Source of the DNA: a virus
Length of the DNA: 58,486 nt
Reading direction: 5' to 3' (one strand)
IMG/VR virus record: IMGVR_UViG_3300008448_000089
Span: 1-58,486 of that record
A program made the position numbers and the translations under genes. Shown one piece after another: positions 28,595 through 36,235 of the stretch (positions within the stretch are counted from its first letter, which is position 1; each line of letters opens with the position of its first letter). Under the pieces are notes generated by a model. It had not been told where the DNA came from. It did not search any database and was given only the letters and a program-made list of their open reading frames with translations.

Positions 28595-29011
28595 TTAATT
28601 TATTTTAACCCATTTATTAGATGAATTCAACCTTACAGTAAAAATAAATTCTTTTTTCCATTGACTTGGTTCGATTAAAGATAAAAAATAATTTTCATCT
28701 TCTTTTTTATATAAATGATAAGTGTGACCAACAACTGGTATAAAATTATACTCTACTTTAGAATAAATGAATTGATTTAAATCATATTCTAAAATTAATT
28801 TTTCGTACTCAGCCTTTATCTCATTAAACTTGGATTCGAAAACGTGATTTGCGTTAACTACCTCTCTTTGTCTCCAACCCTTAACATCATCAACTTTTAT
28901 TGCTGGTGCTCCAAGGTCTGATGCATAAGGAAGATTTTTTGCGTAATATCCCTTTTCCTCATCCCAAACTACGATGTCAGGTTTTTTTTCTTTCTCCATT
29001 TTGTTTATCAA
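28595..29011 (-). CDS. DUF2452 protein
   Basis: 138 residues. The family marks are visible: PYASDLGAPAIKVDDVKGWRQREV near residue 25-50, and FIPVVGHTYHLYKKEDENYFLSLIEPSQW. DUF2452 is a small conserved protein of bacteria and phages with no proven role. An alternative start at the fifth residue (MEKEKKPD) is possible. It is in an operon with the DnaA-like gene. Confidence 0.9.
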   Translation of the reverse strand: MINKMEKEKKPDIVVWDEEKGYYAKNLPYASDLGAPAIKVDDVKGWRQREVVNANHVFESKFNEIKAEYEKLILEYDLNQFIYSKVEYNFIPVVGHTYHLYKKEDENYFLSLIEPSQWKKEFIFTVRLNSSNKWVKIN

Positions 29012-29014
29012 GTT

Positions 29015-29500
29015 TTAACAGAAAATCATTTCACTAGCTTTTAAATTCGCCATAATCTGATCAAACTTAATTTTAAATTTTTTATCTACTTCGAGCCAAT
29101 TATTTACAGTTTTGCAATGATAAATTACTGTAGCATGATTTTTAGACATCAATCTTCCTATAAAAGAAACAGAAAAATTTAATTTTTTACACATAATATA
29201 AGAAGTCACTCTTCTCATTTGACAATATCTTCCATTTCTGCTTTGGATAAAAATTTCATCAGAAAGATCTTCTCCATTATAAACTAAAGAAACAACCCGA
29301 GCAATGTCTTTCATTAGTTTTAAAACATCTTTATTTTGACCTACCATTATATCACTAATCTCATCAAAAGTAATTTCGGGCTTGTGATTAAAATTAATAA
29401 TATAAGCTTTTATAAACCACTTCTTAAAAAGAACAGGATCATTTATAATTTCTTTGCTTAAATCTTCGAAAGAAACTATTTTTTTTTCTGAATTTATCAT
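29015..29500 (-). CDS. DnaA domain IV-like DNA-binding protein
   Basis: 161 residues. The C-terminal part RRVTSYIMCKKLNFSVSFIGRLMSKNHATVIYHCKTV matches DnaA domain IV, whose helix-turn-helix and signature (GR...HATVIYHCKTV, as in the DnaA GRDHTTVLHA motif) bind DnaA boxes. No AAA+ ATPase or Walker motifs are present, and the N-terminal part is an unrelated helical segment. It could recognise host or phage DnaA boxes; a perfect TTATCCACA box lies at 46519-46527 in the candidate origin. Role as replication initiator or competitor is inference. Confidence 0.88.
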   Translation of the reverse strand: MINSEKKIVSFEDLSKEIINDPVLFKKWFIKAYIINFNHKPEITFDEISDIMVGQNKDVLKLMKDIARVVSLVYNGEDLSDEIFIQSRNGRYCQMRRVTSYIMCKKLNFSVSFIGRLMSKNHATVIYHCKTVNNWLEVDKKFKIKFDQIMANLKASEMIFC

Positions 29501-29503
29501 TTG

Positions 29504-29620
29504 CTATGAATTACCAAACAGTGAATATATTAACAAACAAGTTCCAATCCAAACAAGAATAAAAAAATAACCTGCCAAATTTTGTTTATTTGATTTTAAT
29601 TTTAAAAATATTTGTTTCAT
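29504..29620 (-). CDS. 38-residue membrane protein
   Basis: ATG at 29620; basic N-terminus then one membrane helix (NLAGYFFILVWIGTCLLIYSLF). Four bases before the DnaA-like gene and 4 bases after the 104-residue gene; tight packing supports expression. Function unknown. Confidence 0.55.
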   Translation of the reverse strand: MKQIFLKLKSNKQNLAGYFFILVWIGTCLLIYSLFGNS

Positions 29621-29623
29621 ATT

Positions 29624-29938
29624 TTAATTCTCTAAAAAAAATTTTAAATCTTTTTCTAATGCAACTATTTTTCTTGTTGGTATCTTGAGTTTATTAAGTA
29701 AAATTTTCATGTTTCTTGTACCCATGAAAATGAGAGTAGCTATCCTCTCTTCTTTGTCTGGATAGGCAATCTGAAGTCTCTCGTCTAATCCCAAAGGTTT
29801 AGTCAATTTTTTTCCATATGATCTATTAAAATTAGAATCAATTCTTAATTTATTGAGAAACTCTTCCCTGCTTATTGGTATTTCATTTTCAGATAAATCA
29901 GTAAGATATTCTCTGTATCTTGATTCTAATCTAGCCAT
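29624..29938 (-). CDS. Small basic helical protein
   Basis: 104 residues, Arg/Lys-rich (MARLESRYREYLTDLSENEI, LDERLQIAYPDKEERIATLI) with a helical C-terminus (KLKIPTRKIVALEKDLKFFLEN). Possibly DNA-binding. One base from the next gene upstream. Not recognised. Confidence 0.75.
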   Translation of the reverse strand: MARLESRYREYLTDLSENEIPISREEFLNKLRIDSNFNRSYGKKLTKPLGLDERLQIAYPDKEERIATLIFMGTRNMKILLNKLKIPTRKIVALEKDLKFFLEN

Positions 29939-29939
29939 T

Positions 29940-30194
29940 TTATTTTTTTCTTAAAGATGCTTTTATAGAGTCGTATTTCATTCCCCAGTAAGAAACCTCG
30001 TCTTCCCTGAGCTGAAGTTCATTTTCTAGAATATTAACTTGATCATCCAAGTTTTTTACCTGTTCAACCAGTTCCGCTTTTTCTGCCTTTAAGGATTTAT
30101 TTTTTTTAATAAAATTATAATTGATAAATCCTGAGAAAATAACGTAAAATAATAATGTTATTATTACCAGTTTATAAATCGTTTCATTTTTCAT
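29940..30194 (-). CDS. N-terminal TM + coiled-coil protein (i-spanin-like layout)
   Basis: 84 residues: membrane helix (LVIITLLFYVIFSGFINY) followed by a long coiled coil (LKAEKAELVEQVKNLDDQVN) and a basic end. The layout matches inner-membrane spanin subunits. No proven partner; a lipoprotein gene of suitable size lies at 20104. Alternatively a general membrane tether. Confidence 0.72.
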   Translation of the reverse strand: MKNETIYKLVIITLLFYVIFSGFINYNFIKKNKSLKAEKAELVEQVKNLDDQVNILENELQLREDEVSYWGMKYDSIKASLRKK

Positions 30195-30294
30195 ATGATA
30201 AAATTATTTCACAAAAATATACAAAATAAATCTAATAAATTAAAAATTTAATGCAATTATTTTAACAATAAAATGTTTAAATCTTTTTTTAAAT

Positions 30295-30522
30295 TTAAAC
30301 TATATTCCCAAACAACTCAACCTGTATCTTTTCGCCTCTTTTTAAGGGAGTTTCTATGTTTAAAACCTTGAGAATCAAATCGCAAAAATTTCTCATTCCT
30401 ACGGGTTCTCCGGGTACAATATAAGCATCTTCAAAATCACGACCATCAACCTTTGTGAAGATTGGTTCTTTGACGGTGAGCATATATAACCCATTCCGTT
30501 GCCTTGTTAACCATAATTTCAT
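30295..30522 (-). CDS. Small phage hypothetical protein
   Basis: 75 residues (MKLWLTRQRNGLYMLTVKEP, GEPVGMRNFCDLILKVLNIE), a short beta protein. It is preceded by a 120-base AT-rich gap. Phage proteins beginning MKLWLTRxxxGxYMLT are a recurrent small family of unknown function. Confidence 0.78.
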   Translation of the reverse strand: MKLWLTRQRNGLYMLTVKEPIFTKVDGRDFEDAYIVPGEPVGMRNFCDLILKVLNIETPLKRGEKIQVELFGNIV

Positions 30523-30642
30523 TTATTTATGTTTTTATAAGTGATAAATACTTTTCTTTATTATTATCTAAAATAATTTATTTTTTTATAAAAACCAAAA
30601 AAAATTCATATTTCAAACAATTATTCATTTAGTATCCATTTT

Positions 30643-30888
30643 TTATTGATTGTTTTCGTAAATTGGATTAAATGTATCTGGATCGTAACCTATTATCTTA
30701 TTGCTGATTATCAATCCATCAAAAGGTTCTGGCTTTTTTTCTTCTTCTCTTTTACTTCTAATATATTCTTTAATACTTTCAGGTGTGTTGGGATCAACCA
30801 ACAAAGAAGAATCAAACTCCTCAGCTTTTCTTAACAACTCATCACCTTTTTCTTTTAATTCTCTTAACTTTTGTTCTAAATTTTCCAT
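30643..30888 (-). CDS. Small acidic helical protein
   Basis: 81 residues. Coiled-coil start (MENLEQKLRELKEKGDELLR) then a disordered acidic part (NTPESIKEYIRSKREEEKKP). No known motif. Begins 5 bases downstream of the gene at 30894. Confidence 0.72.
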   Translation of the reverse strand: MENLEQKLRELKEKGDELLRKAEEFDSSLLVDPNTPESIKEYIRSKREEEKKPEPFDGLIISNKIIGYDPDTFNPIYENNQ

Positions 30889-30893
30889 TATGT

Positions 30894-31214
30894 TTAATAA
30901 ATATATTTTTTTAAAAAAACCTCAATTGAATTTATTACTTTCTTTTTTCTTTTTAGAATTGCCTCTGGACTTGTTCCTTCACCTTTCAAACATTTGAAAC
31001 AATGCCAAGGTAAATATAAAAAATTACCATTTTTTTTTATGGCGAACTTATACATATTTACATAATAAACCTTATAACAACCTTCCCGACTATGAAGATG
31101 AATATAATCTCCGGGTAAACAAGGTTTTTTCTTCTTGATTAACTCATAATAATAATAATAGTACCAAGGATTGTATCCAAGTTTATTATGCTCATCAGGA
31201 TAAAATGTTTCCAT
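30894..31214 (-). CDS. Small hypothetical protein
   Basis: 106 residues from ATG at 31214 (METFYPDEHNKLGYNPWYYY). The open frame extends upstream into the tRNA-like gene but that part is a tRNA translation, so the internal ATG is chosen. Tyr-rich centre and basic C-terminus (LKRKKKVINSIEVFLKKYIY) suggest nucleic-acid binding. Unknown function. Confidence 0.72.
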   Translation of the reverse strand: METFYPDEHNKLGYNPWYYYYYYELIKKKKPCLPGDYIHLHSREGCYKVYYVNMYKFAIKKNGNFLYLPWHCFKCLKGEGTSPEAILKRKKKVINSIEVFLKKYIY

Positions 31215-31228
31215 AATAATTTGTTTTG

Positions 31229-31336
31229 TAGTCAGGACAGGATTCGAACCTGTATGATATCCGCAGATATCTTTCACTTGCGTTCACTACCTCATCAGGT
31301 TTCCGTGATTAGCGTCTACCATTCCGCCACCTGACC
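31229..31336 (-). tRNA. tRNA-like gene 1 (Leu/Ser-type ends, non-canonical core)
   Basis: 108 nt. Ends GGTCAGG/CCTGACT, D-arm GGCGGAATGGTAGACGC and T-arm ACAGG-TTCGAAT-CCTGT are class II-type. A variable-arm-like hairpin GATATC-TGCG-GATATC precedes the T-arm. Between D-arm and that hairpin lie about 40 nt instead of 17, with nested TCAC..GTGA and ACC..GGT pairs and no U33-type anticodon loop. The ends match the genes at 35526, 53959 and 54149 closely. It may not decode. Confidence 0.7.
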
Positions 31337-31346
31337 GTTATTAATT

Positions 31347-32075
31347 TTATTTTATATCATAGTAATTCCAAATCTCTTCCAACTGTTTAGGATCAACAAT
31401 AAAAGATTCCCAATCATCTTTGGCAACCTCCACGTCCCTAACGTCAACATAAAAAGTCTTAGGTGTAAATGGAAATGATTTTATATATCCTTTTTTGCCG
31501 ACCATTTTACTTCTATCTCCATTCTTATAATCTTCTTCGCTTAACCAAGCAAATCCACTCCAACATACATTATTTTGATCCCTTTTAATTATTGCATCTA
31601 TATAATAAGGTTTACCATCTTTTCCATCTTTAAATAACGCTGAACACCTTTTGTTTTGATACCATGAATTACCATCACCAAATTCTCTTACATCACCCCA
31701 TTCATCATCCATACCAGTTATAGGTGCAATAGGATGAAACAATAGTAGATTATTAATCGACTCAATCAAATGATCAAAATCATTAATTGATTTTGTCTTA
31801 ATCACTTCAACTATTGAATTGATTTCCTCTGTGAATTCATAAGTTAAAGAATCCGGATCTTTAGCTATTTCTAAAACTATATTACTAGAAATTTTATTTT
31901 TTATTTCATGAATTATGGAACCAGCAGTATATGGTGCTGAACCACCACTTTGTCCTGAATCTCTAAATTTTTTGCAGAGATTTAATATTTCATTTTTGAT
32001 TGATAAAATATCAAAATCTGGATTTATTTTAGATATAATATCTAATTCTATTTCAGCAAAAGTCCTATTATTCAT
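31347..32075 (-). CDS. Conserved phage protein (HPIxPITGxxxEW family)
   Basis: 242 residues. Helical N-terminal half (SGGSAPYTAGSIIHEIKNKI) and C-terminal half with HPIAPITGMDDEWGDVREFGDGNSWYQNKRC and FWVDVRD-like strands. The second half, with PITGxDDEW and YQNKRCSALFKDG, is found in many tailed phages but has no assigned function. It overlaps the downstream gene by 8 bases. Confidence 0.85.
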   Translation of the reverse strand: MNNRTFAEIELDIISKINPDFDILSIKNEILNLCKKFRDSGQSGGSAPYTAGSIIHEIKNKISSNIVLEIAKDPDSLTYEFTEEINSIVEVIKTKSINDFDHLIESINNLLLFHPIAPITGMDDEWGDVREFGDGNSWYQNKRCSALFKDGKDGKPYYIDAIIKRDQNNVCWSGFAWLSEEDYKNGDRSKMVGKKGYIKSFPFTPKTFYVDVRDVEVAKDDWESFIVDPKQLEEIWNYYDIK

Positions 32076-32340
32076 AATTGTTAATATTAATTTTAAATAT
32101 TTCCTCTTTAACCTGATTCCAATAAGTCAAATACATAGGGTGTGGTGTATAATATACCGATGAAGTTGAATTCAAAGTATCATCAAATCGACTATCATCT
32201 TTCCTACTTTCTATAATCTGATCACAAACATATTCAGCAGCATTTTTTGCAGTTGCTACATTTTTATGATGAGACAGCTCATAGCACCAACGCATCATTG
32301 CATCCCTGTATAGTTGTTCTGCTTTTTCCTTGGGTGTCAT
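32068..32340 (-). CDS. MTPKEKA-family small protein, copy 1
   Basis: 90 residues starting MTPKEKAEQLYRDAMMRWCYEL, helical, then a YLTYWNQVKEEIFKI ending. The same opening and YWxxVKxEIEKL ending occur in the genes at 35267 and 36478, common in Bacteroidota phages. Function unknown. Confidence 0.85.
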   Translation of the reverse strand: MTPKEKAEQLYRDAMMRWCYELSHHKNVATAKNAAEYVCDQIIESRKDDSRFDDTLNSTSSVYYTPHPMYLTYWNQVKEEIFKININNYE

Positions 32341-32353
32341 TTCATGAATTATT

Positions 32354-32626
32354 TTATTTTTTATTTATGAATTCAATACTATCGTCAAATGATTGTGACA
32401 TACCTTCTTTTAGTTTTTTTAAATCATCAATTGCATCAGATTGTACACGAATGATAAAAAAGGGATTTGACATCAGAATTTCAACGTTCATATTATAGAA
32501 GTTTCCAAAAACATTTTGCTCTGGATAATCTTCTTTTAATTTGTACCAAAGCTGTTTATATATTTCTAAGCGTTCAGATTCTGTGTTGCTATATCTCCTT
32601 AAAAGGAACATAAATAATTTTTTCAT
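32354..32626 (-). CDS. Small hypothetical protein
   Basis: 90 residues, N-terminal basic helix (MKKLFMFLLRRYSNTESERL) then alpha/beta part (VFGNFYNMNVEILMSNPFFIIRVQSDAIDDL). The N-terminus is not a clear signal peptide. Not recognised. Confidence 0.73.
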   Translation of the reverse strand: MKKLFMFLLRRYSNTESERLEIYKQLWYKLKEDYPEQNVFGNFYNMNVEILMSNPFFIIRVQSDAIDDLKKLKEGMSQSFDDSIEFINKK

Positions 32627-32663
32627 ATCTGTTATTCAAATAATAATTTTTTTAGATTAAAAT

Positions 32664-32882
32664 TTAAGAAACATCTCCATAAATTTCGTTATAATATTTT
32701 TTACAACTGTTTCCATGTACAGGAACATCTTGACCCCCATCCCAATAAGCTTCCTCAACTTGCTCTTGGAACAATTCTTTTGCCTTGATTAAAGTATCAC
32801 TATATCCGTTGTTAATAGAATTTCTTAATCTCTCCGGCAAATTTTCCATAAACCAATCAATTGCAGTTTTTTTATTTTCCAT
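32664..32882 (-). CDS. MExKKTA-family small protein, copy 1
   Basis: 72 residues, MENKKTAIDWFMENLPERLR opening and YYNEIYGD ending, the same frame of conserved ends as 35990 and 36677. Members are helical with a variable middle. Very common in Bacteroidota phages; role unknown. Confidence 0.85.
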   Translation of the reverse strand: MENKKTAIDWFMENLPERLRNSINNGYSDTLIKAKELFQEQVEEAYWDGGQDVPVHGNSCKKYYNEIYGDVS

Positions 32883-32917
32883 ATTAGATATTTACAATAT
32901 TAATCACAACAAAAATT

Positions 32918-33358
32918 TTAACCTCTCATGTCAACACAATTATCCCTGCCCCATGAAAGTATTTTTTCGTATGCTTTTTTCATATCAGGTGTTGCCTCAT
33001 CATAAACTTCTGCATTCTCGTAGCAACTACGACTCAATCCGCAGAGTATACGATAAAGACCCTCTGCAGTCTCTTTATCAAATTTCAATTTTTCATTCCT
33101 GTCACTTGAAAGTAAATCAGAATCCGGTTGATTAGGTAAAGGAAAATTGATAATTGCATCAATTCTTTGATTTACGATTTTTATTCTTTCATGATCTGAA
33201 TCTTTTTGAAATTCATTAAATCTTTGATTGAATTTATTTATATCATCCCAACCACGCATTCCATTGACCCATTGTTCTTTCTGAAGTAATTTTCCCTCTA
33301 ATTTGGATTTGAGTAAAATCAAATCTGATAAGGACATTTTATCTAAAATTGAGTTCAT
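32918..33358 (-). CDS. Hypothetical protein
   Basis: 146 residues, helical and acidic (LSDLILLKSKLEGKLLQKEQ, FQKDSDHERIKIVNQRIDAI) with a C-terminal conserved-looking KILSWGRDNCVDMRG. It overlaps the 81-residue gene by ATGA. Function unknown. Confidence 0.76.
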   Translation of the reverse strand: MNSILDKMSLSDLILLKSKLEGKLLQKEQWVNGMRGWDDINKFNQRFNEFQKDSDHERIKIVNQRIDAIINFPLPNQPDSDLLSSDRNEKLKFDKETAEGLYRILCGLSRSCYENAEVYDEATPDMKKAYEKILSWGRDNCVDMRG

Positions 33359-33600
33359 ATGTTATTTTTTTTAAAATTAAAACTCTCTAATAACTCTTGT
33401 TTGAGTTGCTCGAATTCAGTTTCATCATGAGGTGAATTTAAACACTGAAATTCTAATTCATCTCTTCTGTTATCCATAAGATACAATACATGATAATCAG
33501 TTAATTGTTCAGAAATTCTATCGCCAGATTCTTTCATTTCTAATATCTGCGATTGAGATTCGGTGTGTGGAAATTTTATTATTAATATTGGCTTGCTCAT
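33355..33600 (-). CDS. Small acidic protein
   Basis: 81 residues with a beta N-terminus (PILIIKFPHTESQSQILEMK) and YHVLYLMDNRRDELEFQCLN, then an acidic helix. Overlaps its neighbour by ATGA. Small phage proteins with YHVLYLxD...EFQCFN are recurrent, but no function is known. Confidence 0.75.
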   Translation of the reverse strand: MSKPILIIKFPHTESQSQILEMKESGDRISEQLTDYHVLYLMDNRRDELEFQCLNSPHDETEFEQLKQELLESFNFKKNNI

Positions 33601-33603
33601 TTT

Positions 33604-34017
33604 TTATTTTATTAATTCTCTCAAAAAACCAACTCGGTCTTTTTTGAATTCTTTATACTGAGATTCACTGAAAACATCACTCTTATCATTATTGCAGAAA
33701 TAACAAGTCAATTCACAGTTTTCTCTTGAATAAATTCCTTTAGGATTCTTCTTGTCCACTTCTAGCCAATATCCACGATTAACTCCGGCTCTAGTTTCTC
33801 CATGAATGGGAAATCTATTAGAAGTTAATAATCCCCTATGAACAATCATTTGACTTTCCTTCTCCGTCAAACCACAGTAGTGACAAAACTTGGGTTTGTT
33901 ATCATACCAATCACGGAAATCCTCATAACTCAAGAATCCGGATTTCTTTTCTCTGACCTTTGACTTGTACCAATCAGATAATTGTTTATCCGTTTTTGGT
34001 TTATAGATCCATTCCAT
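33604..34017 (-). CDS. HNH endonuclease-like protein
   Basis: 137 residues. CHYC and CYFC pairs form a zinc finger around WLEVDKKNPKGIYSRENCELTCYFCNNDKSD, the layout of phage HNH nucleases. The first His of the HNH motif is replaced (VDKK), so catalysis may rely on a variant. The N-terminus YEDFRDWYDNKPKFC leads into the finger. Could be a homing nuclease; no intron is visible nearby. Confidence 0.82.
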   Translation of the reverse strand: MEWIYKPKTDKQLSDWYKSKVREKKSGFLSYEDFRDWYDNKPKFCHYCGLTEKESQMIVHRGLLTSNRFPIHGETRAGVNRGYWLEVDKKNPKGIYSRENCELTCYFCNNDKSDVFSESQYKEFKKDRVGFLRELIK

Positions 34018-34022
34018 GGTTT

Positions 34023-34316
34023 TTATTTTTTTGTTTTATCAACACCTAATTCAAGAGTTGGTCCACTGATATCAACCCACATTTTACAAACAATTAAATT
34101 TAAACCCAACATATATCCCCTTACGTGGTTATCATCGCTAAAAATAAATTTTAAAGTGCCTTTGGCATTACCAACAGCCTTATATGTTTTTAACCACAAA
34201 CCGAGTTCGTAGTTGTTTCTCATTCTGAATGATTCATAATGCTCAAGTTTTTTCTCCCAGCGGTGCCGGAAAACAAATCTTAACTTGAACCATTTTGTTC
34301 TAAAGTTTAATATCAT
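34023..34316 (-). CDS. Conserved phage hypothetical protein
   Basis: 97 residues, basic. FRTKWFKLRFVFRHRWEKKLEHYESFRMRNNYELGLWLKTYKAVG is a pattern shared by a known family of small phage proteins with aromatic and Arg residues, followed by HVRGYMLGLNLIVCKMWVDISGPTLEL. Role unknown. Confidence 0.83.
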   Translation of the reverse strand: MILNFRTKWFKLRFVFRHRWEKKLEHYESFRMRNNYELGLWLKTYKAVGNAKGTLKFIFSDDNHVRGYMLGLNLIVCKMWVDISGPTLELGVDKTKK

Positions 34317-34324
34317 TATTTTAT

Positions 34325-34570
34325 TTATTTTAATTTTGCGTAAGCCTGAACTTGGTTTGTGTGAGAATCAATATATTCTTTTATAATTTCAAACTCAACA
34401 TCTTTACCTTCCCAATCAACGGAATAATCACCGTAATCATTACAGGTTTTAACATCTGTTGGATGTAATGGTAAAGATAATTTTTCTTCTTTATAATTCA
34501 AAGGGGGAAAATTATAGTGAATGTAATTCACAAACCAACCACGATCTGTTTTATTTAAAGTTCCTTTCAT
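34325..34570 (-). CDS. MKGTL-family small protein, copy 1
   Basis: 81 residues: MKGTLNKTDRGWFVNYIHYN, then LPLHPTDVKT and VEFEIIKEY...YAKLK. The same opening, LPLHP and EFEIV/YAKL ends occur at 38300 and 38931. Small beta protein widespread in Bacteroidota phages; function unknown. Confidence 0.87.
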   Translation of the reverse strand: MKGTLNKTDRGWFVNYIHYNFPPLNYKEEKLSLPLHPTDVKTCNDYGDYSVDWEGKDVEFEIIKEYIDSHTNQVQAYAKLK

Positions 34571-34573
34571 AAA

Positions 34574-34825
34574 TTAACAAAAATTATAAGAGTATTTTTT
34601 GTAAATATACAAATTTCCCAACACTTGCATCTCGCCATGTCCTGTGTATTTATTTATTAAATATTTTTCTGCTTCTTCTTGGGTTGCAAAAGATATTCTC
34701 TCTGAAGATATTTCTTTTCTCCGTATTTCTTCCCATTTTAAAAATATTTTTTTTTCAATTATAAATTCTGTTTTGCAATTTTTACCTGCAACATCGTGAA
34801 TTATTTTTTTTATTCTAAATTTCAT
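34574..34825 (-). CDS. Small basic protein
   Basis: 83 residues, Lys-rich beta region (KFRIKKIIHDVAGKNCKTEF) and a helix (SFATQEEAEKYLINKYTG). The TQEEAEKYL region resembles small phage proteins that bear an EAEKYL helix. Function unknown. Confidence 0.74.
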   Translation of the reverse strand: MKFRIKKIIHDVAGKNCKTEFIIEKKIFLKWEEIRRKEISSERISFATQEEAEKYLINKYTGHGEMQVLGNLYIYKKYSYNFC

Positions 34826-34836
34826 TTGATCTTTTT

Positions 34837-35184
34837 TTAATATAAATCTTCACTGAATAAACCTATCATGGGATTTGACAAGAAATTTCTATAAACCTGC
34901 CCAGCTTTTATTGCTATTTCCATCGCTTCTAATCTATTAACAAATCTGTTCTGTGATGTCATAAACCCCTGCTCAGTTTCTCCAACACCATCTGGTGAAA
35001 ATCTAACAGTTCTTAATTCAGAAAGGGATTTGACTATATCTATGCAATTTGCATGTCTATGACCACAAACCACAATACCCTTATCAATATTTTTCGGTGG
35101 ATAAACTTGATTGGGTAAATCCTTATACCATATTGCAGCACAGGTTATGTACTCCTCAGGCTTAAATGGTTTGTTGGGATTCAT
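34837..35184 (-). CDS. Conserved phage hypothetical protein
   Basis: 115 residues. CAAIWYKDLPNQVYPPKNIDKGIVVCGHRHANCIDIV and TEQGFMTSQNRFVNRLEAMEIAIKAGQ are hallmarks of a widespread phage family with conserved Cys and two His in GHRHxxC (possible metal site). LFSEDLY ends it. Function unknown. Its start overlaps the 29-residue gene by ATGA. Confidence 0.87.
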   Translation of the reverse strand: MNPNKPFKPEEYITCAAIWYKDLPNQVYPPKNIDKGIVVCGHRHANCIDIVKSLSELRTVRFSPDGVGETEQGFMTSQNRFVNRLEAMEIAIKAGQVYRNFLSNPMIGLFSEDLY

Positions 35185-35270
35185 TGACAGTGGTGAAATA
35201 ATTTAAATATTAAATATAAAAATAATACACCTACTACAAATCCTTTAAAAAAATCTCCGGGCCTTTTCAT
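35181..35270 (-). CDS. 29-residue membrane peptide
   Basis: ATG at 35270 overlaps the upstream stop (ATGA) and its own TGA overlaps the next start (ATGA). It encodes a single helix (MKRPGDFFKGFVVGVLFLYL). The double ATGA coupling argues strongly that it is translated. Confidence 0.65.
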   Translation of the reverse strand: MKRPGDFFKGFVVGVLFLYLIFKLFHHCQ

Positions 35271-35503
35271 AACTTTTCTATTTCTTGTTTGACTTGTTTC
35301 CAATATTCTCTTGTATCACAATCTTCATAAGACCATTCATCATTACAATCAAACACATCTAATTTGATTATCTCATCCACAGCTATCAATGCACATTCTT
35401 CAGCTAGTTCTTCAATTACAAATCCATCAATGCGATACTTTCCCCTTAGTATTTCTCTTTTATATCTGCTTACTAACTCTTCAGCTTTTTCTTTTGGTGT
35501 CAT
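35267..35503 (-). CDS. MTPKEKA-family small protein, copy 2
   Basis: 78 residues: MTPKEKAEELVSRYKREI, ECALIAVDEIIKLDV and REYWKQVKQEIEKL. Conserved ends with a variable middle, as in copies at 32068 and 36478. It is followed by the tRNA-like gene upstream at 35526-35626. Function unknown. Confidence 0.88.
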   Translation of the reverse strand: MTPKEKAEELVSRYKREILRGKYRIDGFVIEELAEECALIAVDEIIKLDVFDCNDEWSYEDCDTREYWKQVKQEIEKL

Positions 35504-35525
35504 AGTGTGTCTGATTTAATGTTTG

Positions 35526-35626
35526 TAGTCAGGACAGGATTCGAACCTGTACGCCTTTCATCCTGAATACCGCGACAATACGCTGAAAGACCTCGGATAG
35601 TGCGTCTACCATTCCGCCACCTGACT
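35526..35626 (-). tRNA. tRNA-like gene 2 (same ends, different core)
   Basis: 101 nt. Acceptor AGTCAGG/CCTGACT, D-arm GGCGGAATGGTAGACGC and T-arm ACAGG-TTCGAAT-CCTGT match gene 1. After the D-arm only about 10 nt precede an 8-bp stem GTCTTTCA/TGAAAGGC, whose interior contains GCG-TATTGT-CGC. No canonical anticodon arm can be drawn. Likely a structured tRNA-like RNA. Confidence 0.7.
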
Positions 35627-35629
35627 ATT

Positions 35630-35773
35630 TTATTTATAATTTTTATTACACCGGGAACATTTTGCTTTAGAAGATATTCTGCCGTTTTCAGGAACAGCTC
35701 CGAATTCATCTATGTAATCTTGTAATGAAGCAACCCATTTATGCCAGCCAAAAAAACATAATATCTTTTTCAT
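35630..35773 (-). CDS. DUF1660-like small zinc protein
   Basis: 47 residues from ATG at 35773: MKKILCFFGWHKWVASLQDY and CSRCNKNYK at the end. CxFGxHxW plus CSRC matches phage DUF1660-type treble-clef proteins. The open frame upstream is out of register with a gene, so I use this internal start. Function unknown. Confidence 0.75.
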   Translation of the reverse strand: MKKILCFFGWHKWVASLQDYIDEFGAVPENGRISSKAKCSRCNKNYK

Positions 35774-35778
35774 TTTTC

Positions 35779-36000
35779 TTATTTGGTAGAGTTGAAATAA
35801 TAAAATAGTCCCCAAAGAATCGCAGCGATCAAAACATGCCAAGTCGTTTTGTTGAGCTGTAATTGATTGCGGTTCATTATTCCAGTGATGGTGTTCGTCA
35901 CTGCTATAAACGAGATATATAAAGCAAAAATTAACAAAATGCTTGTAAATATTGGCAAGACAAAATGCATCATGTTGAATGTTGAGCAATTATTTTCCAT
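35779..36000 (-). CDS. Small membrane protein
   Basis: 73 residues from ATG at 36000 (MENNCSTFNMMHFVLPIFTS). Two membrane segments (FVLPIFTSILLIFALYISFI and VLIAAILWGLFYYF). It overlaps the preceding MEKKQTA-family gene by 11 bases. Function unknown. Confidence 0.7.
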   Translation of the reverse strand: MENNCSTFNMMHFVLPIFTSILLIFALYISFIAVTNTITGIMNRNQLQLNKTTWHVLIAAILWGLFYYFNSTK

Positions 36001-36232
36001 AGATTTCGTTATAATATTCTTCATCTGTTAAATATGTAGTAACTCTACCCCTGCAATCTCCAAATGATACTGCTTCCATTATCTGCTCCTTCTCCATTTC
36101 TTTGGCTTTATATTTATATTCAGTAGCTCTAATACCATAGAGTGCTGCCGATATATTGCCTTCAGTAAAATCAATTAATAAGTCATTTGTCTTTTCAAAT
36201 AGCCATTCAACTGCGGTCTGTTTTTTTTCCAT
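35990..36232 (-). CDS. MEKKQTA-family small protein, copy 2
   Basis: 80 residues: MEKKQTAVEWLFEKTNDLL, AKEMEKEQIMEAVSFG and EEYYNEIYGK. Opening, KEMEKEQI helix and YYNExYG end match copies at 32664 and 36677. Common in Bacteroidota phages; unknown function. Confidence 0.87.
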   Translation of the reverse strand: MEKKQTAVEWLFEKTNDLLIDFTEGNISAALYGIRATEYKYKAKEMEKEQIMEAVSFGDCRGRVTTYLTDEEYYNEIYGK

Positions 36233-36235
36233 AGG

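Noticed and set aside
20104-30194. Classic spanin pair
   Set aside because: A lipoprotein (20104) and a TM plus coiled-coil protein (29940) have the right layout but lie 10 kb apart and are not overlapping or nested as known pairs are.
35500-35709. 69-residue ORF spanning 35500-35709
   Set aside because: It is largely the translation of the tRNA-like gene 2 (RTGSNPVLTTNI is the T-arm).
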